A DNA stretch of 29,133 nucleotides from Euryarchaeota archaeon UBA443. GTDB lineage: Archaea; Thermoplasmatota; Poseidoniia; Poseidoniales; Poseidoniaceae. Location: NCBI GenBank assembly GCA_002499195.1, contig DAKS01000017.1:15370-44502 (forward strand). The letters are read 5' to 3'. The position numbers and the translations under genes are program-made. The notes under the pieces were generated by a model, which saw nothing but the letters and a program-made list of their open reading frames with translations, was not told where the DNA came from and searched no databases. Shown here in pieces: positions 1-8,394 of the stretch (the first letter of the stretch is position 1; each line of letters starts with the position of its first letter).

Positions 1-36
1 CTCCTATGAGCAGTACTCGTTTAGTATTTATTAAGA

Positions 37-1326
37 CTACCATGAACATGGTTCTAGAATCTCTTGCCCTTGCATGTAAGATTGCAAAACATCAGGAATT
101 CGAACACGACCATCTTCGAGTTGATTTTGCTCGATAATGGCAACGAGAGCTCGTGATGTTGCCACAGCAGTTGAGTTTAGTGTGTGTACCATCGGTTGGT
201 TAGGATGGCCCGGTGTTCCGTATCGAATATCCAATCGATTGGCTTGGTAATCGGTACAGTTGGAACAGGATACAATCTCCTTGAACGCTTTAGCACCGGG
301 CAACCATGCTTCAAGATCGTACTTTCTTGCAGCTACTGTACCCATATCACCTGTGCAGATGTTGACGACTTCGTAATGCAAACCAAGAGCATCCCAGAGA
401 TCGACGCAATTCTGCAACAACTCTTCGTGAAGTTCCCATGAGGTTTCTGGAGTTGCAATAATGATTTGTTCGACCTTGGTAAATTGATGGACTCGCCAAA
501 TACCACGGTCGGATTGACCATGAGCACCAACTTCTCTACGGAAACAAGAGGAAACACCAACAATTTTCAGTGGTAGGAGTTCCTCTGGAATCGTTTCTTG
601 CATATACATCGCTGTAAGAGGATGTTCGGAAGTTGCAATCATGTAGTAGCCATCAGGATCGATCCCATACATTACCGTCTCAAAATCGGAGAGATCGGTA
701 ACTCCCTCATAGGCTGCCCGATTCATCATGACCGGTGGTTGAACAAAGGTGAAGCCACGCTGTTGAATGAAGTCGACTGCATAGGCTTGCAAGGCCATTT
801 CAAGACGAGCAAGATCGCCCTTGAGGAAGTAGAATCGGCTTCCAGTAATCTTTGCAGCACGTTCCAAATCTACCCATTTGTTCTCTTCAATCAACTCGTT
901 GTGTGTCTTCGGTTCGAAATCATAGGAAGGCTTCTCGCCATGGAGGGAATGCTTCGTATTACCCGAATCATCCGCTCCCGATGGAACATCTGGATGCAAT
1001 AAGTTGGGAATGGACATCCTTACAGCATCCCGCTCTGAAAGAAGCGCATCGGTCTTTTTCTCCATTTCTGAAATCTGTGCTCCAAGGTCGGCAACTTCGG
1101 AGAGAATTCGTTGTGCTTCAGCTTCATCACCGGATTTCTTTGCAGCACCGATTCCACGAGCAGCCTCGTTCTTTTGCCGTCGCAGTTCATTGGTTTCACG
1201 AAGGACTAGTTTCCATTGCGTGTCGAGTTCAATCACCTTGTCGATGTTATCGTGAGGAAGACTCCGGCGGTCATGATCGGCACGGATTTTGTCGACCTCT
1301 TCTCGGAATAATTGGATATCGAGCAT
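37..1326 (-). CDS. serS: Serine--tRNA ligase (SerRS)
   Basis: Charges tRNA-Ser with serine in the cytoplasm. The 429-residue protein has the usual layout: an N-terminal helical coiled-coil arm (about residues 1-110, rich in E, K, R and A) that contacts the tRNA long variable arm, then a class II catalytic core. Visible signatures are motif 2 (SSCFRREVGAHG), the serine/ATP-site segment TKVEQ, and motif 3 (STAVATSRALVAIIE) followed by GRVRIPDVLQSYM. This is the common SerRS type, not the rare methanogen type. The reading frame stays open 31 codons further upstream, but I chose the ATG at 1326: homologues begin MLDIxLFR, and an SD GAGGTGG (1332-1338) sits five bases before it. That SD overlaps the stop codon of the upstream protease gene, which suggests cotranscription and translational coupling. 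The function is confident. Confidence 0.97.
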   Translation of the reverse strand: MLDIQLFREEVDKIRADHDRRSLPHDNIDKVIELDTQWKLVLRETNELRRQKNEAARGIGAAKKSGDEAEAQRILSEVADLGAQISEMEKKTDALLSERDAVRMSIPNLLHPDVPSGADDSGNTKHSLHGEKPSYDFEPKTHNELIEENKWVDLERAAKITGSRFYFLKGDLARLEMALQAYAVDFIQQRGFTFVQPPVMMNRAAYEGVTDLSDFETVMYGIDPDGYYMIATSEHPLTAMYMQETIPEELLPLKIVGVSSCFRREVGAHGQSDRGIWRVHQFTKVEQIIIATPETSWELHEELLQNCVDLWDALGLHYEVVNICTGDMGTVAARKYDLEAWLPGAKAFKEIVSCSNCTDYQANRLDIRYGTPGHPNQPMVHTLNSTAVATSRALVAIIEQNQLEDGRVRIPDVLQSYMQGQEILEPCSW

Positions 1327-1331
1327 TTGAA

Positions 1332-1338
1332 CCACCTC
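1332..1338 (-). promoter_or_regulatory. Shine-Dalgarno site of serS overlapping the upstream stop codon
   Basis: Read on the minus strand, GAGGTGG lies five bases before the ATG at 1326 and overlaps the TGA stop (1337-1339) of the preceding gene. It fixes the serS start and implies translational coupling. The same arrangement recurs between the macro-domain and diadenylate cyclase genes. Confidence 0.75.
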
Positions 1339-3454
1339 AGAAACTGATGTTAAATTGGAACATCGCCATACCAATCGTAAACAGGCCACCGACAATGTAG
1401 CCAAGAATTGCACCACCATTCAATAGTGGAAGACCAGCTTGAGCCTTACCCTTACCGACATAGTACATGAGAACTGAATAGCCGATAAGGCTACCAACGA
1501 GGGTAGTCATGGCCATGATTAGACCATTGTCTCCGCTAACGTACTGTAAGGTTGAGAGAACAAGCATACCTGGGAAGATGACATCCCCAAGTCCCATCAG
1601 CATAGCATCGTTGCTTTTGGCAACAACACGCTCACGCGGAACTTCCGGCTCAATATCTTCGTCTACTTCATCAACATCGTGGACGGTTGTACGTTCCGTA
1701 CGCATAGAATAATCCGAATCTTGAGGTGCAACCAACAGGATTGGTAGATTGAGATTCATCATCGTATCAGCAAGATCTAGCATATGTTTGGATTTGTATA
1801 CGGCCCAAGCATCGTATATGGCTGCTGCAATCATGAAGACCATAATCAATGTCGGAACAAAAGAAACTCCAAGCATTACGATAACACCACTACCAACGAG
1901 AATACCAACCGTATTAACGACATACCATTCACTGTGAACATAAAGAAGAATCATCAGCAAGATGCTGAATAGGATACCAATGATTGTTGGAATATCCTCA
2001 AAGAGGACGCTAACGAGGAACATCGATGAATCAACAACACCTGAAGAAGTAGTGTATGATGCATTGAAATCGCCCGCATTGATAACGGTTGCATAGAAAT
2101 GAATTGTTTCATCTTCGATATCCTGGGTCGTTTCACCGAACGTAACAGTAACATCATCTCCTTCTGGAACATCGATGATCAATCGCTGAGTCATGGATGA
2201 GCCGTAAAGAAGACGAGAATCTTCGCCAGTTGTAATGAGCAGTTCGGTGTAGCCTGACGCATCAATATCGGTCAAGCGAACATCACGGATGCTTTCAGCA
2301 AAGTTGTTGATACTCGCTCGAGATTCTTCATTAAGGGGTTCGCTTTCAAGAGGCGAATAAGACCAAGCGATTACATCACCATCGTTCGTTCCTAAAACGA
2401 TGAGTTGTTCACCATTTGTAACATTCTCCATCGTCACATCAGCAACGTTGGAATGGCCTACGTCAAGAGCAGAAAATCCTGCTTCTGATTCTGCCTCGAT
2501 GAGCATTTGTACCGATTCATAGAAGCCACCTTGGTCAATCATTCCCGCAGTTTTGTTGAGAAGAATGACTCCTGAATAAGAATCGGTAACGACCAACAGA
2601 TGATCATCGGCCAAGAGTTCTGCTTCAACGAGATCAAAGATTCTGAAATCTTCTGGAAGATCCCATGTTGCTTGCTTGGTTATATTATTCGATCCTTCAA
2701 AAGTGCTGTATCGATGCATTCGGCTCGCACCATCGATGATGTAAACGGAATCCTCTGTCTCAGCTGCTAATTCACAACCCGTCGGAATAAGCGGCTGTAC
2801 TTCTCCATCTTCATCGAATTCAAAACACTCGTATGTTGATTCAAGCGTTCCATCCGAAAGCGAGAGCGTGTGGATTAGTGCAGCATTGTTGATGGTCACT
2901 GAGTCAGGACCTGGTACTACGACCAATTCGGAGTACTCATATGCTTCACCATGAGGTATATCCGTTGTCCAAATCGGTTCATCAACACCCCATTGCATCA
3001 ATCGAATTGTGTTGATTAATTCTCCAGATTCATTGCTTCGAATCGAGTCAAGGTATTGATCCATTCCAATCTCTGTAAGATAGCCCGCTTCGGAATCATT
3101 TGTTGATTGATACTCGAATGGCGTAACACTATCATCGATCATGATTTGATTCGCTAGTGGAACACTGGCATAGAGAAGGGCAATGAAGAGAATACCCATG
3201 ATTCCGTACTTGATGACCCATTCTTTCTTGTATTTTGCAAGCATCAAAATGGCTGCAGTGAAGATAAAAATCATGACCAATTCAAGGCCGATATAACGCA
3301 GTTGTGATGCTCCTGCCTCGCCAAAAGCTTGCAATTCAGCCTTGTCATACCAAGGACGAATATACATTGCGAGGAAAATAGTGGCAACAAACATTCCAGC
3401 CATCCCAATCATTGATGGGAGTTGGCGGCGAAAGTCCCCTGCAACGTCGCTCAT
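1337..3454 (-). CDS. Presenilin-like A22 intramembrane aspartyl protease with large extracytoplasmic insert
   Basis: Predicted polytopic aspartyl protease of the presenilin / signal peptide peptidase family, which cleaves transmembrane helices. Counting from the ATG at 3454 (705 residues), catalytic motifs are a YD motif (IYDAW, D548), a GLGD motif (D624) and a PLL version of the C-terminal PAL motif (P676). The segment KSKHMLDLADTMMNLNLPI after YD is typical of archaeal homologues. About nine membrane helices are visible: three near residues 15-100 and six after about 475. Between helices 3 and 4 lies an acidic, beta-rich block of about 370 residues with repeated hydrophobic strand pairs, resembling a beta-propeller. 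By presenilin topology it faces outside. Archaeal homologues are usually about 300 residues, so this insert is unusual. Alternative ATGs lie at 3469 and 3478; an SD-like GGAGGTGGT immediately precedes 3454. The gene lies just upstream of serS, probably cotranscribed. Substrates are unknown. Confidence 0.85.
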   Translation of the reverse strand: MSDVAGDFRRQLPSMIGMAGMFVATIFLAMYIRPWYDKAELQAFGEAGASQLRYIGLELVMIFIFTAAILMLAKYKKEWVIKYGIMGILFIALLYASVPLANQIMIDDSVTPFEYQSTNDSEAGYLTEIGMDQYLDSIRSNESGELINTIRLMQWGVDEPIWTTDIPHGEAYEYSELVVVPGPDSVTINNAALIHTLSLSDGTLESTYECFEFDEDGEVQPLIPTGCELAAETEDSVYIIDGASRMHRYSTFEGSNNITKQATWDLPEDFRIFDLVEAELLADDHLLVVTDSYSGVILLNKTAGMIDQGGFYESVQMLIEAESEAGFSALDVGHSNVADVTMENVTNGEQLIVLGTNDGDVIAWSYSPLESEPLNEESRASINNFAESIRDVRLTDIDASGYTELLITTGEDSRLLYGSSMTQRLIIDVPEGDDVTVTFGETTQDIEDETIHFYATVINAGDFNASYTTSSGVVDSSMFLVSVLFEDIPTIIGILFSILLMILLYVHSEWYVVNTVGILVGSGVIVMLGVSFVPTLIMVFMIAAAIYDAWAVYKSKHMLDLADTMMNLNLPILLVAPQDSDYSMRTERTTVHDVDEVDEDIEPEVPRERVVAKSNDAMLMGLGDVIFPGMLVLSTLQYVSGDNGLIMAMTTLVGSLIGYSVLMYYVGKGKAQAGLPLLNGGAILGYIVGGLFTIGMAMFQFNISF

Positions 3455-3558
3455 ACCACCTCCAGACATGAACCACATTTGAGCGCATCGACGTTTGAAA
3501 GTCCAATCGACGCATCGCTACACCTATGAGAAACATCCGCAAGGCATGTCCGAGGTCG

Positions 3559-4839
3559 ATGTCATCCAACGTTCGTGAATGGCTTGCTAAAAGCAAGAAA
3601 CGAGGCATGGAACTCGGACTTGAACGAGTCCATGTAGCACATCAATCCTTAATCCAAGAACCGTATGAGGCAACGATTATTCATATCGCTGGAAGTAACG
3701 GAAAAGGAACACTATGTGCAACATTGGCAGCACATTTGGATTCTCTTGAACATTCGACGGTGATGTTCACATCGCCTCATCTCATTAGAATCGAAGAACG
3801 AATCCGCATCAACGGTAAGCCGATCATGACTCAGAAGTTTGATGAATTTCTATCAGAAATTCACACGGTTGAATCATCACTTAACATAGAATTAACCTTC
3901 TTTGAGATTACGTTCCTCGTTTCCTGCCTTTGTGCTCATCGTAACAATATCGATTTCTTCATAGTTGAAACTGGTCTTGGTGGACGCTATGATGCAACAC
4001 GAATTCTTCCAGCTGATATCGGTGTACTCACCTCACTAAGTCTTGAGCATCGAGATGTCTTGGGTAATACGCTCGCTGAGATTGCTGCAGAAAAAGCAGC
4101 TATCGCTCGGCCCGGAAAACCGTTGATTGTTAGACAAGTGAACGATACAGATGCAATTGATGCAATTGAAGATGAGGTGAGTAATGCAGGTCGAATTGAA
4201 CTCGAGGAAACGAAACAAACAGCATTGCTACAATGGGTGAATGTAGACGAAGATGCTTCTATTACCCAAGAAGCCTTCATTCTCGCTCAAGCAACCTTGC
4301 AAGCGCTGAGCATAGATACAAATGGATTAGATGAATCGGTTGAGAAACTAAATTGGCCCGGGCGTTTTCAAGAAATTCCTGCAGTTTGGAAAGGCTCGAT
4401 TCTCTTTGATGCTGCACATAATCCGAGTGGACTTGAGAAAATACTTCCTCAACTTCAAAACCGAATCGATCAACATCGATCATGGACGCTTGTATTTGGA
4501 TGCACTCCGCAATACGATTTGGTCGCTTTTTCGAAACCTCTAGTCGAACTCTGCCATCAAAACCCTCCACAAGATATCATCCTCACCAAACCTCAGTTTG
4601 GACGTCATACGGCGGTATCATTAGATGCATTACGCGGACTTGATTGGTCTCCATCAAGCACCATCCATAATCGTGAAGATGCGAGCGAATCGAATGCCTT
4701 GATGAATGAACTTTGTCCGGACTTTACAGTTGTCATCGGTTCCTTGTATCTCATCGGTGAGATGTATGATACAATGGGATTATCGGATACAGAATACATG
4801 GAATTGTTCCCTGCAAAGACTCAAAGAGATGAAGCATAA
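3559..4839 (+). CDS. folC: FolC-like folylpolyglutamate / dihydrofolate synthase (Mur ligase family)
   Basis: ATP-dependent ligase expected to add glutamate to dihydropteroate and/or folates in the cytoplasm. The 426-residue protein shows the Mur-ligase P-loop GSNGKGT (K49), the conserved ETGLGGRYDATRI segment, EHRDVLG followed by EIAAEKAAI, the Mur hinge-like NWPGRFQEI and the C-terminal-domain motif LFDAAHNPSG, so both central and C-terminal domains are complete. The frame is open to an ATG at 3526. I prefer 3559 because homologues begin near NVREWL and a GAGGTC lies just before it, though the spacing is very short. The gene diverges from the presenilin-like protease, and the dCMP deaminase follows after 16 bases, so both plus-strand genes may form a one-carbon/thymidylate-related unit. 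Whether it is mono- or bifunctional cannot be told from sequence. Confidence 0.9.
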   Translation: MSSNVREWLAKSKKRGMELGLERVHVAHQSLIQEPYEATIIHIAGSNGKGTLCATLAAHLDSLEHSTVMFTSPHLIRIEERIRINGKPIMTQKFDEFLSEIHTVESSLNIELTFFEITFLVSCLCAHRNNIDFFIVETGLGGRYDATRILPADIGVLTSLSLEHRDVLGNTLAEIAAEKAAIARPGKPLIVRQVNDTDAIDAIEDEVSNAGRIELEETKQTALLQWVNVDEDASITQEAFILAQATLQALSIDTNGLDESVEKLNWPGRFQEIPAVWKGSILFDAAHNPSGLEKILPQLQNRIDQHRSWTLVFGCTPQYDLVAFSKPLVELCHQNPPQDIILTKPQFGRHTAVSLDALRGLDWSPSSTIHNREDASESNALMNELCPDFTVVIGSLYLIGEMYDTMGLSDTEYMELFPAKTQRDEA

Positions 4840-4855
4840 CCCCGTGTTGGTCAAG

Positions 4856-5302
4856 ATGAGTTCAAAGTGGGATGTTCGGTTTCTTGAGTTGGCAAATCAT
4901 ATCAGTTCATGGAGCAAAGATCCATCAACAAAGGTTGGATGTGTTGTTGTTGGTGCTGACCGAGAGATTCGGTCGACCGGGTTCAATGGATTCCCACGCG
5001 GTATTGAAGATTCGGAAGATCGTTTAGCTGATCGTGAAGAAAAGTATCCATTGATTTGCCACGCTGAAGAAAACGCAATCATGCATGCAGCACGTATTGG
5101 TGTATCACTCAAAGATTGCACTGCCTACGTAACATGGCCTCCATGTACACGTTGTGCCCGTTCATTGATTCAAGCAGGTATTGTGGAAGTTGTATATGCA
5201 GGAGCTAGCAACACCCCTGAGAGATGGATAGAGGATTTCACCCGCTCAACCAACATGATGAAAGAAGCAGGTATCAAACTTCGAAATATTGAATTCGAGT
5301 GA
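4856..5302 (+). CDS. Deoxycytidylate (dCMP) deaminase, zinc-dependent
   Basis: Predicted to deaminate dCMP to dUMP, feeding dTMP synthesis. The 148-residue protein carries the cytidine/deoxycytidylate deaminase zinc site: HAEE (H69 ligand, E71 catalytic) and PPCTRC (C97 and C100 ligands). The N-terminal block WDVRFLELANHISSWSKDPS and the FNGFPRGIEDSEDRL segment closely match the marine proteobacterial and phage type of dCMP deaminase as I remember it, so horizontal exchange is possible but untested. Longer starts exist (ATG at 4829, overlapping the folC stop), but the family begins at the WDxxFLELA block, which favours 4856; no strong SD is seen. The stop codon directly abuts the stop of the convergent helicase gene. 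A related free-base or nucleoside deaminase is less likely. Confidence 0.88.
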   Translation: MSSKWDVRFLELANHISSWSKDPSTKVGCVVVGADREIRSTGFNGFPRGIEDSEDRLADREEKYPLICHAEENAIMHAARIGVSLKDCTAYVTWPPCTRCARSLIQAGIVEVVYAGASNTPERWIEDFTRSTNMMKEAGIKLRNIEFE

Positions 5303-8300
5303 TTAACCCCAGAATCGTCGAGTGCGAGCGTATTCAATCTCTGCACGATGAATCGATTGAAGCAGACTTTCGATGTTGTTATTGTGTCCTTTTCGAAGAA
5401 TTCGTTGCGCTGTTGCTTCGCCCACTCCTCGTGCCATAAGACAAACAATTGCATGGAATCCATGTGTTTTGACCAGTGAAGCATTGCGAATCATTCTATT
5501 TCGATCACTTTCCTCTTCAGAAGCAACCCATTCTTCGAGCATTTTCTCGAGTCCTTCACGGGCGCAGACCAACATTTGACCTTTACAAGATATGCATTCT
5601 CTTGGATTTTTTAGTTCTGGATAGCGCTCAACCCGGAACCTTCGAATCGCTCGACATTTGAGACAACAAAGTACAGCACGTTCGTTCATCAAACGTATAC
5701 GCAATTGTGCTCGAACCGCCTCATTATCCCAATTTGGTAGCAATAGGTCACGTTGACTTCTATCAGACAATCCTAGAGGTCCTGTTGGTGTTACGATAAC
5801 ATCTAGGAGACCTGATTGAATTCCTTTCAGGACATCTTTTGCTCCTTCAATATCCATTCGTTCGAAGTATAGTTTGTTGAGGACTTCTTCGAGAACGATT
5901 GTTCCTCGGTACTTTCGAACCAAAGCAGTGAGGTTGATTTTACGAGGATCAACACCATGACGAAGAATTCCAAAGGTCTTAGCAACCTGAGCAAATCGCC
6001 ATCGAACTTGACGAGAGTTTGGAAGCGTTACAGAAAGAAGACCCTCGATTCCATCGGCCGGTAGTTCGTTTAGCCAATCGACAACATCCCCTGGTTCGAT
6101 GTCAGCTCCAGAAATATGGATTCGTGTCGCTTCGACCAGCAACCCACCCCATCTTCCAGTTCTTGTTGAGGCCATTGCAAGCAGAAGATGACCGATTGTT
6201 TCGTTGATTAATGTGCCTTGACACATGTTGATGACCAGGGCCTCGGAACGTCGCTCAATCGTGATGGTTTGTTGATCGGGAAGTGCTTCGGTCGCATCGA
6301 TGTGTCTAGTTATGGTATCAGCAAGTAATCCAATGGCTTCCCCATCGAGTGGATACGATGTCAAGGGATGGCCATCATGAGCAAGAAGGCCAGCCACATC
6401 GAGTTGCTCGGTTGTATTTGCTTCAATGAGTCCGAAGTCTTCTGCAATCAACCGTCTAAGTCGGCCAATGTTTCTTGCAATTACGGCTGGAACAGGAGGT
6501 AATTCTCCCACCCATGTAGGAGCTTCCCCTTGCATAGAGACAGGAGCGACTAGGACTTCACTTTGTTCAGGGTCAGCATCGACAATGGTCCAGGTACGAC
6601 CTGCCATGACGAACTGTCGAGTTCGACCATCTTCTTCTTCACCGCTTCCATTGAGTTCAAGAACGAATGCTTCATCCACATTGCCTATGGTTCGACGAGT
6701 AACTACATCTCGAACTCGGTAGGACTGTTTGTCGGGAATCATCGAAAGATGATGCTCAACCCATTTGCGAGTTCGACCAGCAGAAGCGAACCATCCGTCC
6801 TTGAATTGCTTAGGTACTGGCATACGCATGCCCTTGTATTCAGCAGGAATGTCCTCATCAGTAACATCGTATCGTGGTAATTCATCCGGCCAAGAATCGC
6901 CATCAGGAATCGCTTCCTTAGCAGCAAGATAGAGGTGCTTTGGCCATCGATACCAAGGTGTATCATTTGGATTGAGAGAATAGCGTAAGAGCCACCGGTC
7001 GGACAGAACTGCAAGAACGTTCTCCGTATCTTTACGAGTCCAATCTTCGAATTGTTCAGTCTGTTCAAATATCTCGTGGACATCATCGATTCGAACCACT
7101 TTGAAACTGTGTGCCATCAACATGATTTGGTTTGCAGCAATGCTATAGGGACGATTTCTCCATTCAACATCTTCAATCGAACCAAGATGTGATCGATGAG
7201 CGACTACAGCTGATTCCGCAATCCCATCGCATTCCCAAGCGAGCAAATGCCCACGACCGATTCCACCTATTCGATGGTCGGCTCGACCAACACGTTGCAA
7301 CATTCGATCGACCGATCTTGGGCTTTCCAATTGAACGATTTTTCTGATGGAACCGACATCGATTCCAAGTTCAAGGCTCGAGGTGCAAATCAGTGCTTGA
7401 AGCGTCCCATTACGAATGTTTTCTTCCATCTCTTGTCGAGTTTTAGCAGCAAGACTGCCATGATGTACTCCAATCATAAGTTTTGGAGACATTGATTGCA
7501 ATCGTTGAGCAACGGTTTCAGCAGCATTTCGACTATTAACAAACACGAGGCATGGAGGGTCATTCTCAACGATTTCTGCTAACAAACGGAAGGTTGCATG
7601 CGCCCGAGGAGACAAACGCATCTCCATCGCTCCAACCTCATCCTCAGCAAGTGGAGGGGCGGTTTCTACCGTCAAGACGGTCGAACGTTCTGCAGGAGCG
7701 AGAATCGGTTGGCAGGATTCGTTGGAAATCCATGATGCAACTTGGTCTGGATTGCCTACAGTTGCAGAGAGACCTACCTTTTGCAACGTTCGTCCACATA
7801 ACATCTCAAGACGTTGTAAACCAAGCCGTAATTGCCATCCACGTTCACTTGCTGCTAAATCGTGTACTTCGTCGATAATGACGGCTTGAACCGATGAAAG
7901 CATTGCGCGTAAGCGATGACCTGTGAACATGAGTTGGAATGTTTCGGGCGTCGTCACGAGAAGATGCGGTGGACGACGAACTTGCCGTGTTCGCTCATTT
8001 GTTGGTGTATCTCCATGTCGAAGTGCGAACCGCAAGTCAAGTGCTTCGCTTAATTCAGCAAGCCGTCTATCAACGTCACGATTCAAGGCTCGCAGCGGTG
8101 TAATGTAGAGAATAGACAAAGGCTTCCATTCCTCAACCTTACAGCGATGAAGCAGAGGAAGAACTGCTGCAAGAGTCTTTCCTGAACCGGTTGGAGCGAT
8201 CAATAAACGCTCCTTTCCATCGATGAGATCAGGAATTGCTTGTTCCTGTACTGGCGTCGGTTTCCACTCACGTTCAGAAAGGAATGATTGCAGTTGTGGA

Positions 8301-8326
8301 TGAAGCAGAGAAAATACATCCGACAT
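5303..8326 (-). CDS. lhr: Lhr-type ATP-dependent DEAD/DEAH helicase
   Basis: Large superfamily 2 helicase of the Lhr family, acting on DNA or RNA:DNA structures in repair and recombination. In the 1007-residue protein, RecA domain 1 has the Q-motif region TPVQEQAIP, Walker A APTGSGKT (K50), DEVH box (D152-H155) and GLSATVG. RecA domain 2 has SSLELGIDVG and QRVGRADHR. These are followed by the winged-helix and Lhr-core C-terminal regions. Near residues 885-915 a CxxC pair and a second CxxC (CISC) look like a zinc ribbon, and the extreme C-terminus (GVGEATAQRIL) resembles a helix-hairpin-helix. The frame is open to an ATG at 8398 that overlaps the upstream TGA as ATGA. I prefer 8326 because GGGGAG lies just before it and the helicase homology starts there. 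The gene lies downstream of, and probably in one transcript with, the giant surface protein gene. Confidence 0.93.
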   Translation of the reverse strand: MSDVFSLLHPQLQSFLSEREWKPTPVQEQAIPDLIDGKERLLIAPTGSGKTLAAVLPLLHRCKVEEWKPLSILYITPLRALNRDVDRRLAELSEALDLRFALRHGDTPTNERTRQVRRPPHLLVTTPETFQLMFTGHRLRAMLSSVQAVIIDEVHDLAASERGWQLRLGLQRLEMLCGRTLQKVGLSATVGNPDQVASWISNESCQPILAPAERSTVLTVETAPPLAEDEVGAMEMRLSPRAHATFRLLAEIVENDPPCLVFVNSRNAAETVAQRLQSMSPKLMIGVHHGSLAAKTRQEMEENIRNGTLQALICTSSLELGIDVGSIRKIVQLESPRSVDRMLQRVGRADHRIGGIGRGHLLAWECDGIAESAVVAHRSHLGSIEDVEWRNRPYSIAANQIMLMAHSFKVVRIDDVHEIFEQTEQFEDWTRKDTENVLAVLSDRWLLRYSLNPNDTPWYRWPKHLYLAAKEAIPDGDSWPDELPRYDVTDEDIPAEYKGMRMPVPKQFKDGWFASAGRTRKWVEHHLSMIPDKQSYRVRDVVTRRTIGNVDEAFVLELNGSGEEEDGRTRQFVMAGRTWTIVDADPEQSEVLVAPVSMQGEAPTWVGELPPVPAVIARNIGRLRRLIAEDFGLIEANTTEQLDVAGLLAHDGHPLTSYPLDGEAIGLLADTITRHIDATEALPDQQTITIERRSEALVINMCQGTLINETIGHLLLAMASTRTGRWGGLLVEATRIHISGADIEPGDVVDWLNELPADGIEGLLSVTLPNSRQVRWRFAQVAKTFGILRHGVDPRKINLTALVRKYRGTIVLEEVLNKLYFERMDIEGAKDVLKGIQSGLLDVIVTPTGPLGLSDRSQRDLLLPNWDNEAVRAQLRIRLMNERAVLCCLKCRAIRRFRVERYPELKNPRECISCKGQMLVCAREGLEKMLEEWVASEEESDRNRMIRNASLVKTHGFHAIVCLMARGVGEATAQRILRKGHNNNIESLLQSIHRAEIEYARTRRFWG

Positions 8327-8394
8327 ACTCTCCCCACCCCCGCGGAGTGTTCTGTCTGCCCACCCTTCTTGAGGATTTGTCACCAAAAGAGGAC

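Noticed and set aside
852..1400. A 182-codon plus-strand frame opposite serS.
   Set aside because: It is antisense to a fully convincing SerRS and shows no protein family features.
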